Shown here one piece after another: positions 8,583 to 16,437 of a stretch of 64,000 nt of DNA. The notes under the pieces were generated by a model. It was not told the DNA's origin. It worked only from the letters and a program-made list of their open reading frames with translations, and did not search any database. This stretch comes from Kineosporiaceae bacterium. Lineage in GTDB: Bacteria > Actinomycetota > Actinomycetes > Actinomycetales > Kineosporiaceae. Numbering within the stretch: position 1 is the first letter of the stretch; every line of letters begins with the position of its first letter. A program made the position numbers and the translations under genes. The stretch lies in NCBI GenBank assembly GCA_016713225.1, contig JADJPO010000003.1, forward strand, positions 1,171,296-1,235,295, given 5' to 3'.

Positions 8583-9542
8583 TCAGCCCACGCGGGCGAG
8601 GTCGGCAGCCCCGACCAGCCCGGCCTCGGGCCCGAGCGCGGCGCGCACGATCCGCGGCTCAGGGCGGAACCCGCGGCCGGTGAGCACCCGGCGAAAGGAG
8701 TCACGTGCCGGCCGCAGCAGCAGCTCGCCGGCGTCCGAGACGCCACCGCCGATGACGAACATGCCCGGATCGAGGGCAGCGGCGAGATTGGCCAGGCCCA
8801 CGCCGAGCCAGCGACCGACCTCTTCGAACAACTCGATCGCCAACGGGTCGCCGTCCCGGGCGGCCTCGGTGATCACGGGACCGACCAGCGCGTCGATGTC
8901 GCCGCCCACCCGCTCCATCATGGGCACGGCCACCGGCGAGCCGGCCCGGGCGAGCTCACGGGCCTCGCGCCCCAGCACGTTGCCCGAGGCGTACTGCTCC
9001 AGACAGCCCCGGTTACCGCACTCACACCGCTGTCCTTCGGGCACGACGATCATGTGCCCGAACTCCCCCGCCATGCCGTGCTTGCCCCGCTGCACTCGAC
9101 CATCGAGCACGATCCCGCCGCCGATGCCGGTACCCAGGGTGACGCAGACCAAGTGGGTCTCGCCGCGCCCCGCACCGAAGCGCCACTCGGCCCAGGCCGC
9201 AGCGTTGGCATCGTTCTCGACCACCACCGGCAACGCCACCGCCTCGGCCACCGCAGCCCGCAGTGGTTCGTTGCGCCAGGCCAGGTGCGGGGCGAACAAC
9301 ACCCGCGAGCGGTCGGCGTCCACGAACCCCGCCGCACCGACGCCCACGGCGGCGATCTCATGGCTGGCGCGCAGCTCCTCGACCACCTCGACGATGGTGT
9401 TCTCGACCGCCTTGGGGTCGCGCGACGGGGTCAGTCGGCGTGCCCGGGCGAGCACCTGCCCTTGCGAATCCACCACTCCAGCAGCCACTTTGGTGCCGCC
9501 GATGTCGACGCCGATGGCCAACCGGTCGGGTAGCGACCTCAC
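8583..9542 (-). CDS. ROK family sugar kinase (glucokinase-like), copy 1
   Basis: 319 residues. The ATP-binding DIGGTK lies at residues 13-18, catalytic Asp111 in VENDANAAAW, and the ROK zinc site comprises His163 and the cysteines of CECGNRGC (173, 175, 180). ExGH at 160-163 contacts the sugar. Expected reaction: ATP-dependent phosphorylation of glucose or a related hexose. All catalytic residues are intact. The GTG start overlaps the stop of the upstream ROK gene by 4 bp (GTGA), so translation is coupled. It is colinear with copy 2 without indels over at least the first 187 residues. Confidence 0.92.
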   Translation of the reverse strand: MRSLPDRLAIGVDIGGTKVAAGVVDSQGQVLARARRLTPSRDPKAVENTIVEVVEELRASHEIAAVGVGAAGFVDADRSRVLFAPHLAWRNEPLRAAVAEAVALPVVVENDANAAAWAEWRFGAGRGETHLVCVTLGTGIGGGIVLDGRVQRGKHGMAGEFGHMIVVPEGQRCECGNRGCLEQYASGNVLGREARELARAGSPVAVPMMERVGGDIDALVGPVITEAARDGDPLAIELFEEVGRWLGVGLANLAAALDPGMFVIGGGVSDAGELLLRPARDSFRRVLTGRGFRPEPRIVRAALGPEAGLVGAADLARVG

Positions 9543-10498
9543 GGCACACGCGCCAGATCGGCGGCACCGATCAGTCCGGCGTCGTTGCCCAGCTCCGCCG
9601 CCACGATGCGCAGCCGCGGGCGGTGCTCGGCGCCGGTCAGATGCTCGGCGTAGGTCCTGCGGGCGGAGTCGAGCAGCAGGTCACCGGCCTGGCTCACCCC
9701 ACCACCGATCACCACCAGGTCGGGGTCGAGGACGTCGGCCAGGTCCGCGATGCCCTCACCGAGCCATTGCCCCACCTCGGCCAGTGCCTGTCGTGCCACG
9801 GGGTCCTCCTGCCGGGCTGCCTCGGTGATCATCGTGCCCCGGATCTGCGCCGCATCCCCTCCGGCCAGGCCGAGCACCACCCGTGCGGCGGAGGGGTCGG
9901 CGGCGGCCAACTCTCGGGTGCGCCGCACCAACGCGCTGCCGGAGGCGTACTGCTCCCAGCAGCCCCGCTTGCCGCAGCCACACAGCAGGCCCCCTGGCAC
10001 CATGCGCACGTGGCCGAACTCGCCGGCACCGCCGAAGGCGCCGCGCACCAGGTGGCCGTCGAGCACGATGCCACCGCCGAGCCCGGTCCCCACAGTGATC
10101 ATCAAGACGTCCGCCGAGCCCCGTCCGGCCCCGAACCGCACTTCGCCCCACGCCGCCGCATTCGCATCGTTCTCGACCACCACGGGCAGTCCCACCCGGG
10201 CGCCGACGGTCTCGCGCAGGGGTCGGTGGCTCACCGCCAGATTCGGCGCGAAGCGCACCAGCGATCGCTTCTCGTCGACGAACCCGGCCACCGCCAACCC
10301 GACGGCCCTGACCACATGGCGGCCGGCCAGCTCGAGAACGGCATCGCCGATGCGTTGCTCCAACCCCTGCGGGTCGTGCGGGGGCGTGGGCAGCCGCAGC
10401 ATCTCGATCACCGTGCCGTCCGCGGCCACCACACCTGCGGCGATCTTGGTGCCACCGACATCGACGCCGATCGCGGCGTCCGGCCGTTCGAGAGTCAT
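9539..10498 (-). CDS. ROK family sugar kinase (glucokinase-like), copy 2
   Basis: 319 residues, the same length as its neighbour and a clear tandem paralogue. DVGGTK at 13-18, catalytic Asp111, EFGH at 160-163 and CGCGKRGC (cysteines 173, 175, 180) are all present, so it should be active. Divergence in the sugar-side segments (for example EGQRCECG versus GGLLCGCG) allows a different hexose preference. The ATG overlaps the stop of the upstream CxxCPxCQ gene as ATGA, and its own stop overlaps copy 1. Confidence 0.92.
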   Translation of the reverse strand: MTLERPDAAIGVDVGGTKIAAGVVAADGTVIEMLRLPTPPHDPQGLEQRIGDAVLELAGRHVVRAVGLAVAGFVDEKRSLVRFAPNLAVSHRPLRETVGARVGLPVVVENDANAAAWGEVRFGAGRGSADVLMITVGTGLGGGIVLDGHLVRGAFGGAGEFGHVRMVPGGLLCGCGKRGCWEQYASGSALVRRTRELAAADPSAARVVLGLAGGDAAQIRGTMITEAARQEDPVARQALAEVGQWLGEGIADLADVLDPDLVVIGGGVSQAGDLLLDSARRTYAEHLTGAEHRPRLRIVAAELGNDAGLIGAADLARVP

Positions 10499-11034
10499 GT
10501 GATCGTAATCCGTTCGGCCACAGGGATTTCCACGACGTCAGCGGCGTCGTCCGGCAGTGATCGAGCCTCTGGTTCCGACGGCGCTCCCGACTCTGCTCCC
10601 GAGGCGCGTCCCGATGCGCCGCGTGCGGCGTCCGGCACCGGGGAACTGGGCGGTGTGGTCGAGCCGGCGCTCGCCGAGCTGGGCATCGCCGCGAGCATCT
10701 CGCGGGCCGAATCGGCCAGCTCCGAGACGATGGTGCCCAGGTTGGCCACCACGTCCGGGCGCAGCAGCTTCACCACATCCAGCAACTGGCACACCGGGCA
10801 GGCCCGACAGGACGACGCCAAGGGGTCGCCGGCTGCCCGCCCGTCCGCCTCCTGGTCGACCTCCCGCTGGGCCGCCTCGACCGACTCGCGCAACGAGGCG
10901 ACGAGCCGGGCGGCCTCGGCGGCCAGCGCGCGCGCGGCGTCCCGGGGGTTGTCGGGCAGGTCATGTTCGGTGGCATGGTCGGTGTCATGGTCGGTGTCAT
11001 GGCTGCGGTCCGAGGCGTTCTCGTTCACGGTCAC
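10495..11034 (-). CDS. Conserved hypothetical protein with CxxCPxCQ motif
   Basis: 179 residues. The N-terminus is a His/Asp/Thr repeat (about residues 11-25). Next come an Ala-rich amphipathic helix (about 32-66) and CRACPVCQ (cysteines 76, 79, 82), followed by a helix beginning LLDVVKLLRPDVV. A low-complexity acidic tail ends the protein. The cysteine cluster suggests metal binding; the function is unknown. The GTG start overlaps the stop of the ArsA-like gene as GTGA; a GTG three codons earlier is also in frame. Embedded in the SRPBCC-ArsA-ROK operon. Confidence 0.75.
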   Translation of the reverse strand: MTVNENASDRSHDTDHDTDHATEHDLPDNPRDAARALAAEAARLVASLRESVEAAQREVDQEADGRAAGDPLASSCRACPVCQLLDVVKLLRPDVVANLGTIVSELADSAREMLAAMPSSASAGSTTPPSSPVPDAARGASGRASGAESGAPSEPEARSLPDDAADVVEIPVAERITIT

Positions 11035-12189
11035 CCCCGCCACAACGCAGGATCGGGCTCGAAGTGCACGGTGAGAGCATGCTGGCCGGGGCCGTCGTCC
11101 ACCAAACGGGCCCCGACGATCCGGCAGCGACGCAGCGCACTCGACAGTGTGATCACGCGAGGGTGGCCGCCCAGGCGCACCACCAGGTCATCCCCCAACC
11201 GGGCCGCCTCCAGGTCGTCACGGGTGGCCGAGGGCAGCTGCACGGTCAGCTCGAATCGGTTGCCGTCGCGGCCGACGGACACCGGCGCGGGACCGGGGAT
11301 CGGCGCGACCAGCGCCGCCAGATCCGGCTGGACCAACGCGCCGAACGCCGTCAGGGCATCCGGGCCGAGCGGCCCCTCGGGCGAGGCCACCACCGGCAGG
11401 TGGTGCTCGGCCACACCTCGCGTGATGGCCTCGGCACAGCGGACGCCGTCCGATCGGTTCACCACGATCGCCTCGACCCGCAGGCCGTGCACCGCCAGCC
11501 GCGGCAGTGCCCGCTGCACCCGGCGTGCGGCCAGCCGACCCGGTGAGGTCACCACCCGCAGCGAGGTGGTCGGTTCTCCCCAGCGCTCGGACAGTACTGC
11601 GAGCAGGGCGACGGTCCGGTCGACGGCAGCGACGAACGGGTCGGCCGGCAACGTCATGGCGCGGTCGACCCGCCGTCCGACCGAGACCATGTAGCGGGCT
11701 GCGGTCGCCACGGCGTCGGCGGCGTCCAGCAGACGCAACGCCCGCTCGACCGGACCGAGATCGACCACCACGAGGTCGCGGTCGGCCCCTTCGGCCTCGA
11801 GCGCCCGAGCGAACGCGATCAGTACCGCCAGCTCGTCCACGCCGGGGATCCGGCCGGCAACGTCCGGCGGCACCGGGTCGAGCCCGAGCTGGTCCAGTAG
11901 GCCGTCGGCGTGTGCGACGCCGAGCAGTGCGGTGATCTCCGGCAGCCCGCCCAGAGCGCGCACCGGCAACAGCCCGGCGTCGAGCAGCCCGTCGTCCGCG
12001 GGGTCGCTCGACTCGTTGTCCGTCGTCCGGCTCGTCATGCGGCTCGTGGAGGACATCGCGCAACGCCTCGGCCGACTCGACCGTCCACAAGGCGGTCCGG
12101 ACGCCGCCCCGAGCGGCGCGCAGGGCAACGGCCGCGGCCACGGTGGTGGTGCCCGAACCACCGGTGCCGGTGAACAGGAGCAGGCGCAA
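11031..12189 (-). CDS. ArsA/GET3-like ATPase-related protein, apparently frameshifted
   Basis: Two frames are needed. The first (TTG at 12189 to about 12020) encodes the N-terminus MRLLLFTGTGGSGTTT and the following helix as far as DVLHEPHDEPDD. The second (from about 12020 to the stop at 11031) encodes the remaining ~330 residues, including a Walker-B-like LVVVDLGP. Joining them by skipping one base gives about 385 residues, close to Rv2184c as I recall it. Even when joined, both lysines of the deviant P-loop (GKGGVGKT in ArsA) are Thr here, so ATP hydrolysis is doubtful. The frameshift may be a sequencing error or a real lesion. The TTG start lies 3 bp after the SRPBCC stop. Confidence 0.65.
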
Positions 12190-12192
12190 GGC

Positions 12193-12636
12193 TTATCCCT
12201 CGACCCGCTTCTTGAGCGCCCCCAGGGCGGTGTCGATGATCGTCTTCTCTGCCTTGCGGCGCAGCATGCCCAGCATGGGCATGCGCAGCTCGACCGACAA
12301 TTGGTAGGTCACCTCGGTGTCACCATCGACCTCGCGCAGTCGATAGGCGCCGTCCATCGCCTTGAGCATGCCCGCCTGCACCAAGGTCCACGAGACCGTT
12401 CCGGAGCCGTCCTCGACGACGTTCCAGGTGTAGGCCAACGTGTAGGTGTCCTTGAGCGCCCCGGCGTCGAGGCTGAACCGGACCTGCTCGGCCCACCCAC
12501 CGTCGTCCTCGGACAGCACCTCGGCGGCCCGCACCTCGCCGGTCCACTCGGGGTAGGCCTCGAAGTCGGCGATCACGTCGAGGACCTCGGCCGGAGCAGC
12601 AGCGACGACGATGCGCGACTCGGTGCGGTCGGCCAT
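12193..12636 (-). CDS. SRPBCC family (polyketide cyclase/START-like) protein
   Basis: 147 residues. ADFEAYPEWTGEV near the N-terminus, alternating beta-strand segments and a long C-terminal helix (EKTIIDTALGALKKRV) fit the helix-grip SRPBCC fold that binds hydrophobic ligands. The position and length match Rv2185c of M. tuberculosis. The ligand is unknown. The ATG has GAGAGGG upstream. It heads the leftward operon that runs through the ArsA-like and ROK genes to the EEP hydrolase. Confidence 0.88.
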   Translation of the reverse strand: MADRTESRIVVAAAPAEVLDVIADFEAYPEWTGEVRAAEVLSEDDGGWAEQVRFSLDAGALKDTYTLAYTWNVVEDGSGTVSWTLVQAGMLKAMDGAYRLREVDGDTEVTYQLSVELRMPMLGMLRRKAEKTIIDTALGALKKRVEG

Positions 12637-12667
12637 GATGTGCCCTCTCAGATCGGCTGCCCGCAGG

Positions 12668-13099
12668 CTACCCGGAGAGCACCTGACCGAGCACCCACAT
12701 GCCGGTGAGCAGAGCCAGCAGCCCGACCACCGAGCCGATGGCGGCCAGCGCCACCTGGCGGGCCGGACCGTTGACGGAGCGGCCCAGTCCGGCGATCGGC
12801 CCGCCGGACTCCTGCGCGGCGAGCTCGCCCACGAGGCTGTCGAGCAGGTCCTCCGGCAGGCTGCCACCGGTGAGGGTGGCGGCGCTGACCGGCTCGGCGG
12901 CAGGCGGCACCGGGCGCGCAGGCGGCCCCGGGACGGGTTCGGAATGGTCGGCCACGGAATGGGCGGGCACGGACCGGGCGGGCACGGACCGGGCGGTCGA
13001 GGCCTGGTGATGCTGCGGCGTCAGCGACTGATGGCACAGGCCACACCAGACGGCGTCGGCGGGCACCCTGGCCCCGCAGGACGGACAACGAGGGGTCAC
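12668..13099 (-). CDS. Zinc-ribbon protein with C-terminal membrane anchor
   Basis: About 143 residues. An N-terminal zinc ribbon CPSCG...CGLCH (cysteines 5, 8, 19, 22) is followed by a Pro/Ser/His low-complexity linker containing a repeated ARSVPA-type pentapeptide. The C-terminal transmembrane helix is at about residues 118-140. The start is uncertain: this GTG begins right at the ribbon, while an ATG at 13192 would add 31 residues without an obvious ribosome-binding site. Function unknown. It diverges from the GAF-protein gene. Confidence 0.65.
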   Translation of the reverse strand: MTPRCPSCGARVPADAVWCGLCHQSLTPQHHQASTARSVPARSVPAHSVADHSEPVPGPPARPVPPAAEPVSAATLTGGSLPEDLLDSLVGELAAQESGGPIAGLGRSVNGPARQVALAAIGSVVGLLALLTGMWVLGQVLSG

Positions 13100-13242
13100 C
13101 GCGCTGCCATCGGCCTCCTGATGGGTCGGCTTGAGCACGAACGAGCCCGAAACGAGCCGGAATCGGGTCCACCCGCAGCGGCGCACGAGCATGCCGGGGG
13201 ATGCAATGATGCACGGCAGCGAGGAAGGGAGGGTGCGCGACC

Positions 13243-16200
13243 GTGGCTCGCCTGCTCGTGGTGTCTCGATCCATGGCCCTGGCCATGCGCCTGGCGGATG
13301 TTCATGAGGTCGTGGAGCATCCCGTCGAGGCCATCGACGACATCTCCCTGCACGGCGACATCGACGCCGTGGTGCTCGATGTCGGGGAGCCGCACTCCGC
13401 GATCCACGCCCTCGATCGGTTGCGTGCCTCGGGGGACACCGCGCCGGTGCTGATCGTCTCCGGCTATCAGCCGGCCTGGGCCAGCCTGGTCTCGGTGGAT
13501 CTGCCGGACGTCGTCGTGGTGCCGTTGCCGATCACCCGAGCCGCCCTGCTCGAGGGGGTCTCCGAACTCACCGGACGACGGCCCGCGGCCCGGTCGGCCC
13601 CCCGCCCCGGGACCCCGCCCACCCCCGTGGGCTGGCGCGAGCCCCCCACCTGGACCCAGTCACCGGCGCATCCGACCCCCTCACCCGCCGCGGATCGTCC
13701 CCCCGGCTGGGGCGAGCTGGCGGCCTGGGCCCAGCCCACGTCCCGGCCGGCCGACGACACGGCAACCCCCGAGGAGCCTCTCGACGAGGACGCCGAGCCC
13801 GATTCGGGCTTCTCACCCGTCCGGGCCTCCTCGATCGATCCGGAGCTCACCGCGCGGCCCGTGGCGGACGAGGTCACCCTCGAGCCCCGGGAGCCGGGAG
13901 CCCCGCCGCCCGAACCGGCTGTCGCCGCCGCGTTGTCGCCGGCCGAGCAGGCGGACCTGGACTGGTTGCGGTTGTTGGCCCCACCCTCGGCCGAGACCTC
14001 GCCGCAGTCCCTCGGTGCGCCGCCGGACGATGTGGCGGCACCTTTCTCGCCACCCGTGCCGGCCGACGACCAGACCGACGACCCGGGCGACAGTGACGGT
14101 GAGTCCGTGCTCGACCAGCTGCCCGACCAGCTGCCCGACGAGCTGCCCGAGCTGCCCGACGAGGTGCCCGCGGACTGGTGGTACCGACCCACGGACGACG
14201 TGCGGGCCGGCGGCGACCTGCGGGACAGCGGAATTCGCGAGATCCCCGTCCGGCCACCGGAGCCGGTTCGGCCATCGGCCGCCGACAGCGATGCCCTGGT
14301 CCAGCCCCTGCTCGGGACGACCCCGGTGGGTGAGACCACCACCTCACCCACCTCACCCACCTCAGCCACCCCGTCCACCTCGCCACGACCTGCCTCGGAG
14401 CCCGGCGCCCACCGCCGCCGGGGTTCCGGCGGTTCGATCTGGATCCCCTGGCGGCGGCGCTCGTCGGCCCCGGCCGACGACGGCGCACCGGCGGAGCCGA
14501 TGACACCGTGGCAGGCCCTGTCGCAGAGCGCGGACGCCGAACCCCTGGATGCCAGTCCGCTCGTCGCCGGTCCACTCGTCGCCGGTCCACTCGTCACCGA
14601 GCCCGCGGCGGGCGAGCATCCGAGCGAGGCGGAGGCGGACGACGAGCCACGCCTCGAACCCGTCGCGTTCACCGCGACCACCGAGCCGCCGAGGTTCGCG
14701 ACGCCCACCGACTGGCCGTCCTTCACACCACCTGTCCTCCAGCCGCCGCCGCTGCCGCCGGTCTCGATCGAGCAGCCACCCCCGCTGCCGCAGCCGCCCC
14801 CGCTACCACCGGTGGAGCCTCCGGCCCAGAAGGCCACCACCACCTCGGCCACCACCCCCGTGGCCCGGGACACCGCATCACCCGACGCGACCACGCCGGA
14901 CGCCGAGCCGCCGACGCTGCCCCGGCGCCCGATCATCGCGCCCGTGATGCCGCTCGGATCGACCGACACCCGGTCGCTGATCCTGCCGTACCGTGCGCCG
15001 GATGCCGCAGGACGCGTCGCGGACGACGCCGCCACCCCGGACGACTGGGCGGCGCAGAACTTCGACTGGTGGGGACCTCGCCCACGCGCCGTCCCCGTCG
15101 ATCGCGTCTCGACCCCTGCCGAGGTCGCACCCGAGCCGAGCGCACCCGAGAACTCCACGCCCGAGGAACCCACCTCCGAGGACATGCGCTCCGTGGACAT
15201 GGGCTCCGAGGACACCCGCGCCGACGACACGCGCTCCAAGGACATCGGCTCACAGGACATCGGCTTCGAGGAGACGAGCTCCGAGAACACCGCGCCGGAG
15301 AGCGTCTCGCCGCCGCAGGCAGCGCAGGAGAGCACGACGAGCTCGCCGACCATCGAGCCCGAACAGCCCCCCGCAGCCGAGGCGGACGAGACGGACGAGG
15401 CGGACGAGGCAGCCGAGCCGGTCACGGTCACGCCCGGCACGCCGGATGCCGAGGAGCCGGGGGCTCCCCCCGCGGTGCCCATGGCGTCCGCTGGGTCGGC
15501 GGCGCCCCCCATTCCGGTGGTCCACCCGATCGCCGAGCCGGCCCCGCCCGCGGCGCCGGCCGCTGCTCGGCTGCCGCTCGATGAGCAGGTGCGTCTGCCG
15601 GACGCCGCGGACGACACGGACGACACGGACGCCGCCCCCGAACCGGCGACCGACGAGGATCCCGAGGCTCCGACCCCCGAGATCGCCCGGCATCCGGTGG
15701 TGCCCGCAGCGCCTGCCTCCGGACCGCCACACGGCGTCGACCTGCGCAGCGACCCGCCGCCGAGCACCTCGGCGCCGACGGTGTTGTTGCCGGTGCTGGG
15801 CACGGTGGCCGCCACGCGTACCGTGCCGGCGCCGGCCCGGACCACGCGCGTGGGACCGTCGGGGCACCCGTTGGCCCCGGTCGTCACCACCTCACTGGTC
15901 AGCCTGGTTGCCCAGCTCACCGAACGCTCCGGCGACCTGTTCGGCGTCGCCGACACCGCTCAGGCGCTGGCCGACGAGATCGTCGAACGCGCCGAGGCCG
16001 ATGCTGCCGCGGTGCTGGTGCCGGACGGCGGCGTGTGGCGGGTCAGCGGCGGCGTCGGGCTGAGACCGCTGGAGCGCCGGCTGGTGTTGGATGCCTCGCA
16101 CTGGCTGATCTCCGAGATCGCCATGGGCGGCCGGGCACTCCTGGTCGAGGACGCCGACGGACTTCGGCCGAAACTGGCCGGGGCGCCGCTGGCGGCATGG

Positions 16201-16407
16201 CGTCATCTGCTCGCCGTCCCGGTTCCCGGGGTGCGAGCGGCCGTCGTCCTGGCCCGGGGGTACGAGGCCGGCCAGTTCGGCGAACCCGACCTCAACGCGG
16301 TGGTCGAGCCGATCCGAGACGGGGCCGCCCTGCTGCAGACCGCCCTGCAGATTCGCCACCTGGCGCGCCTGCTGGCGCCACTGCGTGAAATCGATTCGTC
16401 GCACTGA
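13243..16407 (+). CDS. Large protein: pseudo-receiver domain, long disordered linker, C-terminal GAF domain
   Basis: 1054 residues in three parts. Residues 1-115 have a response-regulator receiver pattern with one conserved-looking aspartate (VVLDVGEP), but they lack the N-terminal acidic pair and the C-terminal lysine, so this is probably a pseudo-receiver. Residues about 116-870 are extremely Pro/Glu/Asp/Ala-rich and without predicted structure, and include a pentapeptide repeat block. Residues about 880-1045 form a GAF-like domain (LFGVADTAQALADEI, AAVLVPDGGVWRV). The GTG is preceded by GGGAGG. It lies 30 bp upstream of a histidine kinase gene in the same direction, so a signal-transduction role is likely; the ligand is unknown. 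Confidence 0.75.
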   Translation: MARLLVVSRSMALAMRLADVHEVVEHPVEAIDDISLHGDIDAVVLDVGEPHSAIHALDRLRASGDTAPVLIVSGYQPAWASLVSVDLPDVVVVPLPITRAALLEGVSELTGRRPAARSAPRPGTPPTPVGWREPPTWTQSPAHPTPSPAADRPPGWGELAAWAQPTSRPADDTATPEEPLDEDAEPDSGFSPVRASSIDPELTARPVADEVTLEPREPGAPPPEPAVAAALSPAEQADLDWLRLLAPPSAETSPQSLGAPPDDVAAPFSPPVPADDQTDDPGDSDGESVLDQLPDQLPDELPELPDEVPADWWYRPTDDVRAGGDLRDSGIREIPVRPPEPVRPSAADSDALVQPLLGTTPVGETTTSPTSPTSATPSTSPRPASEPGAHRRRGSGGSIWIPWRRRSSAPADDGAPAEPMTPWQALSQSADAEPLDASPLVAGPLVAGPLVTEPAAGEHPSEAEADDEPRLEPVAFTATTEPPRFATPTDWPSFTPPVLQPPPLPPVSIEQPPPLPQPPPLPPVEPPAQKATTTSATTPVARDTASPDATTPDAEPPTLPRRPIIAPVMPLGSTDTRSLILPYRAPDAAGRVADDAATPDDWAAQNFDWWGPRPRAVPVDRVSTPAEVAPEPSAPENSTPEEPTSEDMRSVDMGSEDTRADDTRSKDIGSQDIGFEETSSENTAPESVSPPQAAQESTTSSPTIEPEQPPAAEADETDEADEAAEPVTVTPGTPDAEEPGAPPAVPMASAGSAAPPIPVVHPIAEPAPPAAPAAARLPLDEQVRLPDAADDTDDTDAAPEPATDEDPEAPTPEIARHPVVPAAPASGPPHGVDLRSDPPPSTSAPTVLLPVLGTVAATRTVPAPARTTRVGPSGHPLAPVVTTSLVSLVAQLTERSGDLFGVADTAQALADEIVERAEADAAAVLVPDGGVWRVSGGVGLRPLERRLVLDASHWLISEIAMGGRALLVEDADGLRPKLAGAPLAAWRHLLAVPVPGVRAAVVLARGYEAGQFGEPDLNAVVEPIRDGAALLQTALQIRHLARLLAPLREIDSSH
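15175..15294 (+). repeat. Eight tandem 15-bp units encoding a degenerate pentapeptide repeat
   Basis: Residues 645-684 of the GAF protein follow the consensus S-x-D-(M/T/I)-(R/G) in about eight in-frame copies. The first six fit closely and the last two are degenerate. Confidence 0.75.
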
Positions 16408-16417
16408 GTATCCAAGT

Positions 16418-16436
16418 TCACCCCTTCAGGGGGTGA
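16418..16436 (+). promoter_or_regulatory. Hairpin containing the ribosome-binding site of the histidine kinase gene
   Basis: TCACCCC, a 5-nt loop, then GGGGTGA. The right arm contains the G-rich ribosome-binding site directly before the GTG at 16438. It could reduce translation or act as a weak attenuator. There is no U-tract, so it is not a classical terminator. Confidence 0.45.
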
Positions 16437-16437
16437 G

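Noticed and set aside
13467..15956. 829-codon ORF antisense to the GAF protein, and other giant antisense ORFs such as 2000-4945 and 45953-48619.
   Set aside because: Typical third-position shadows in GC-rich DNA; composition is Ser/Gly/Arg-biased and no domain is recognisable. The sense frames contain clear families.
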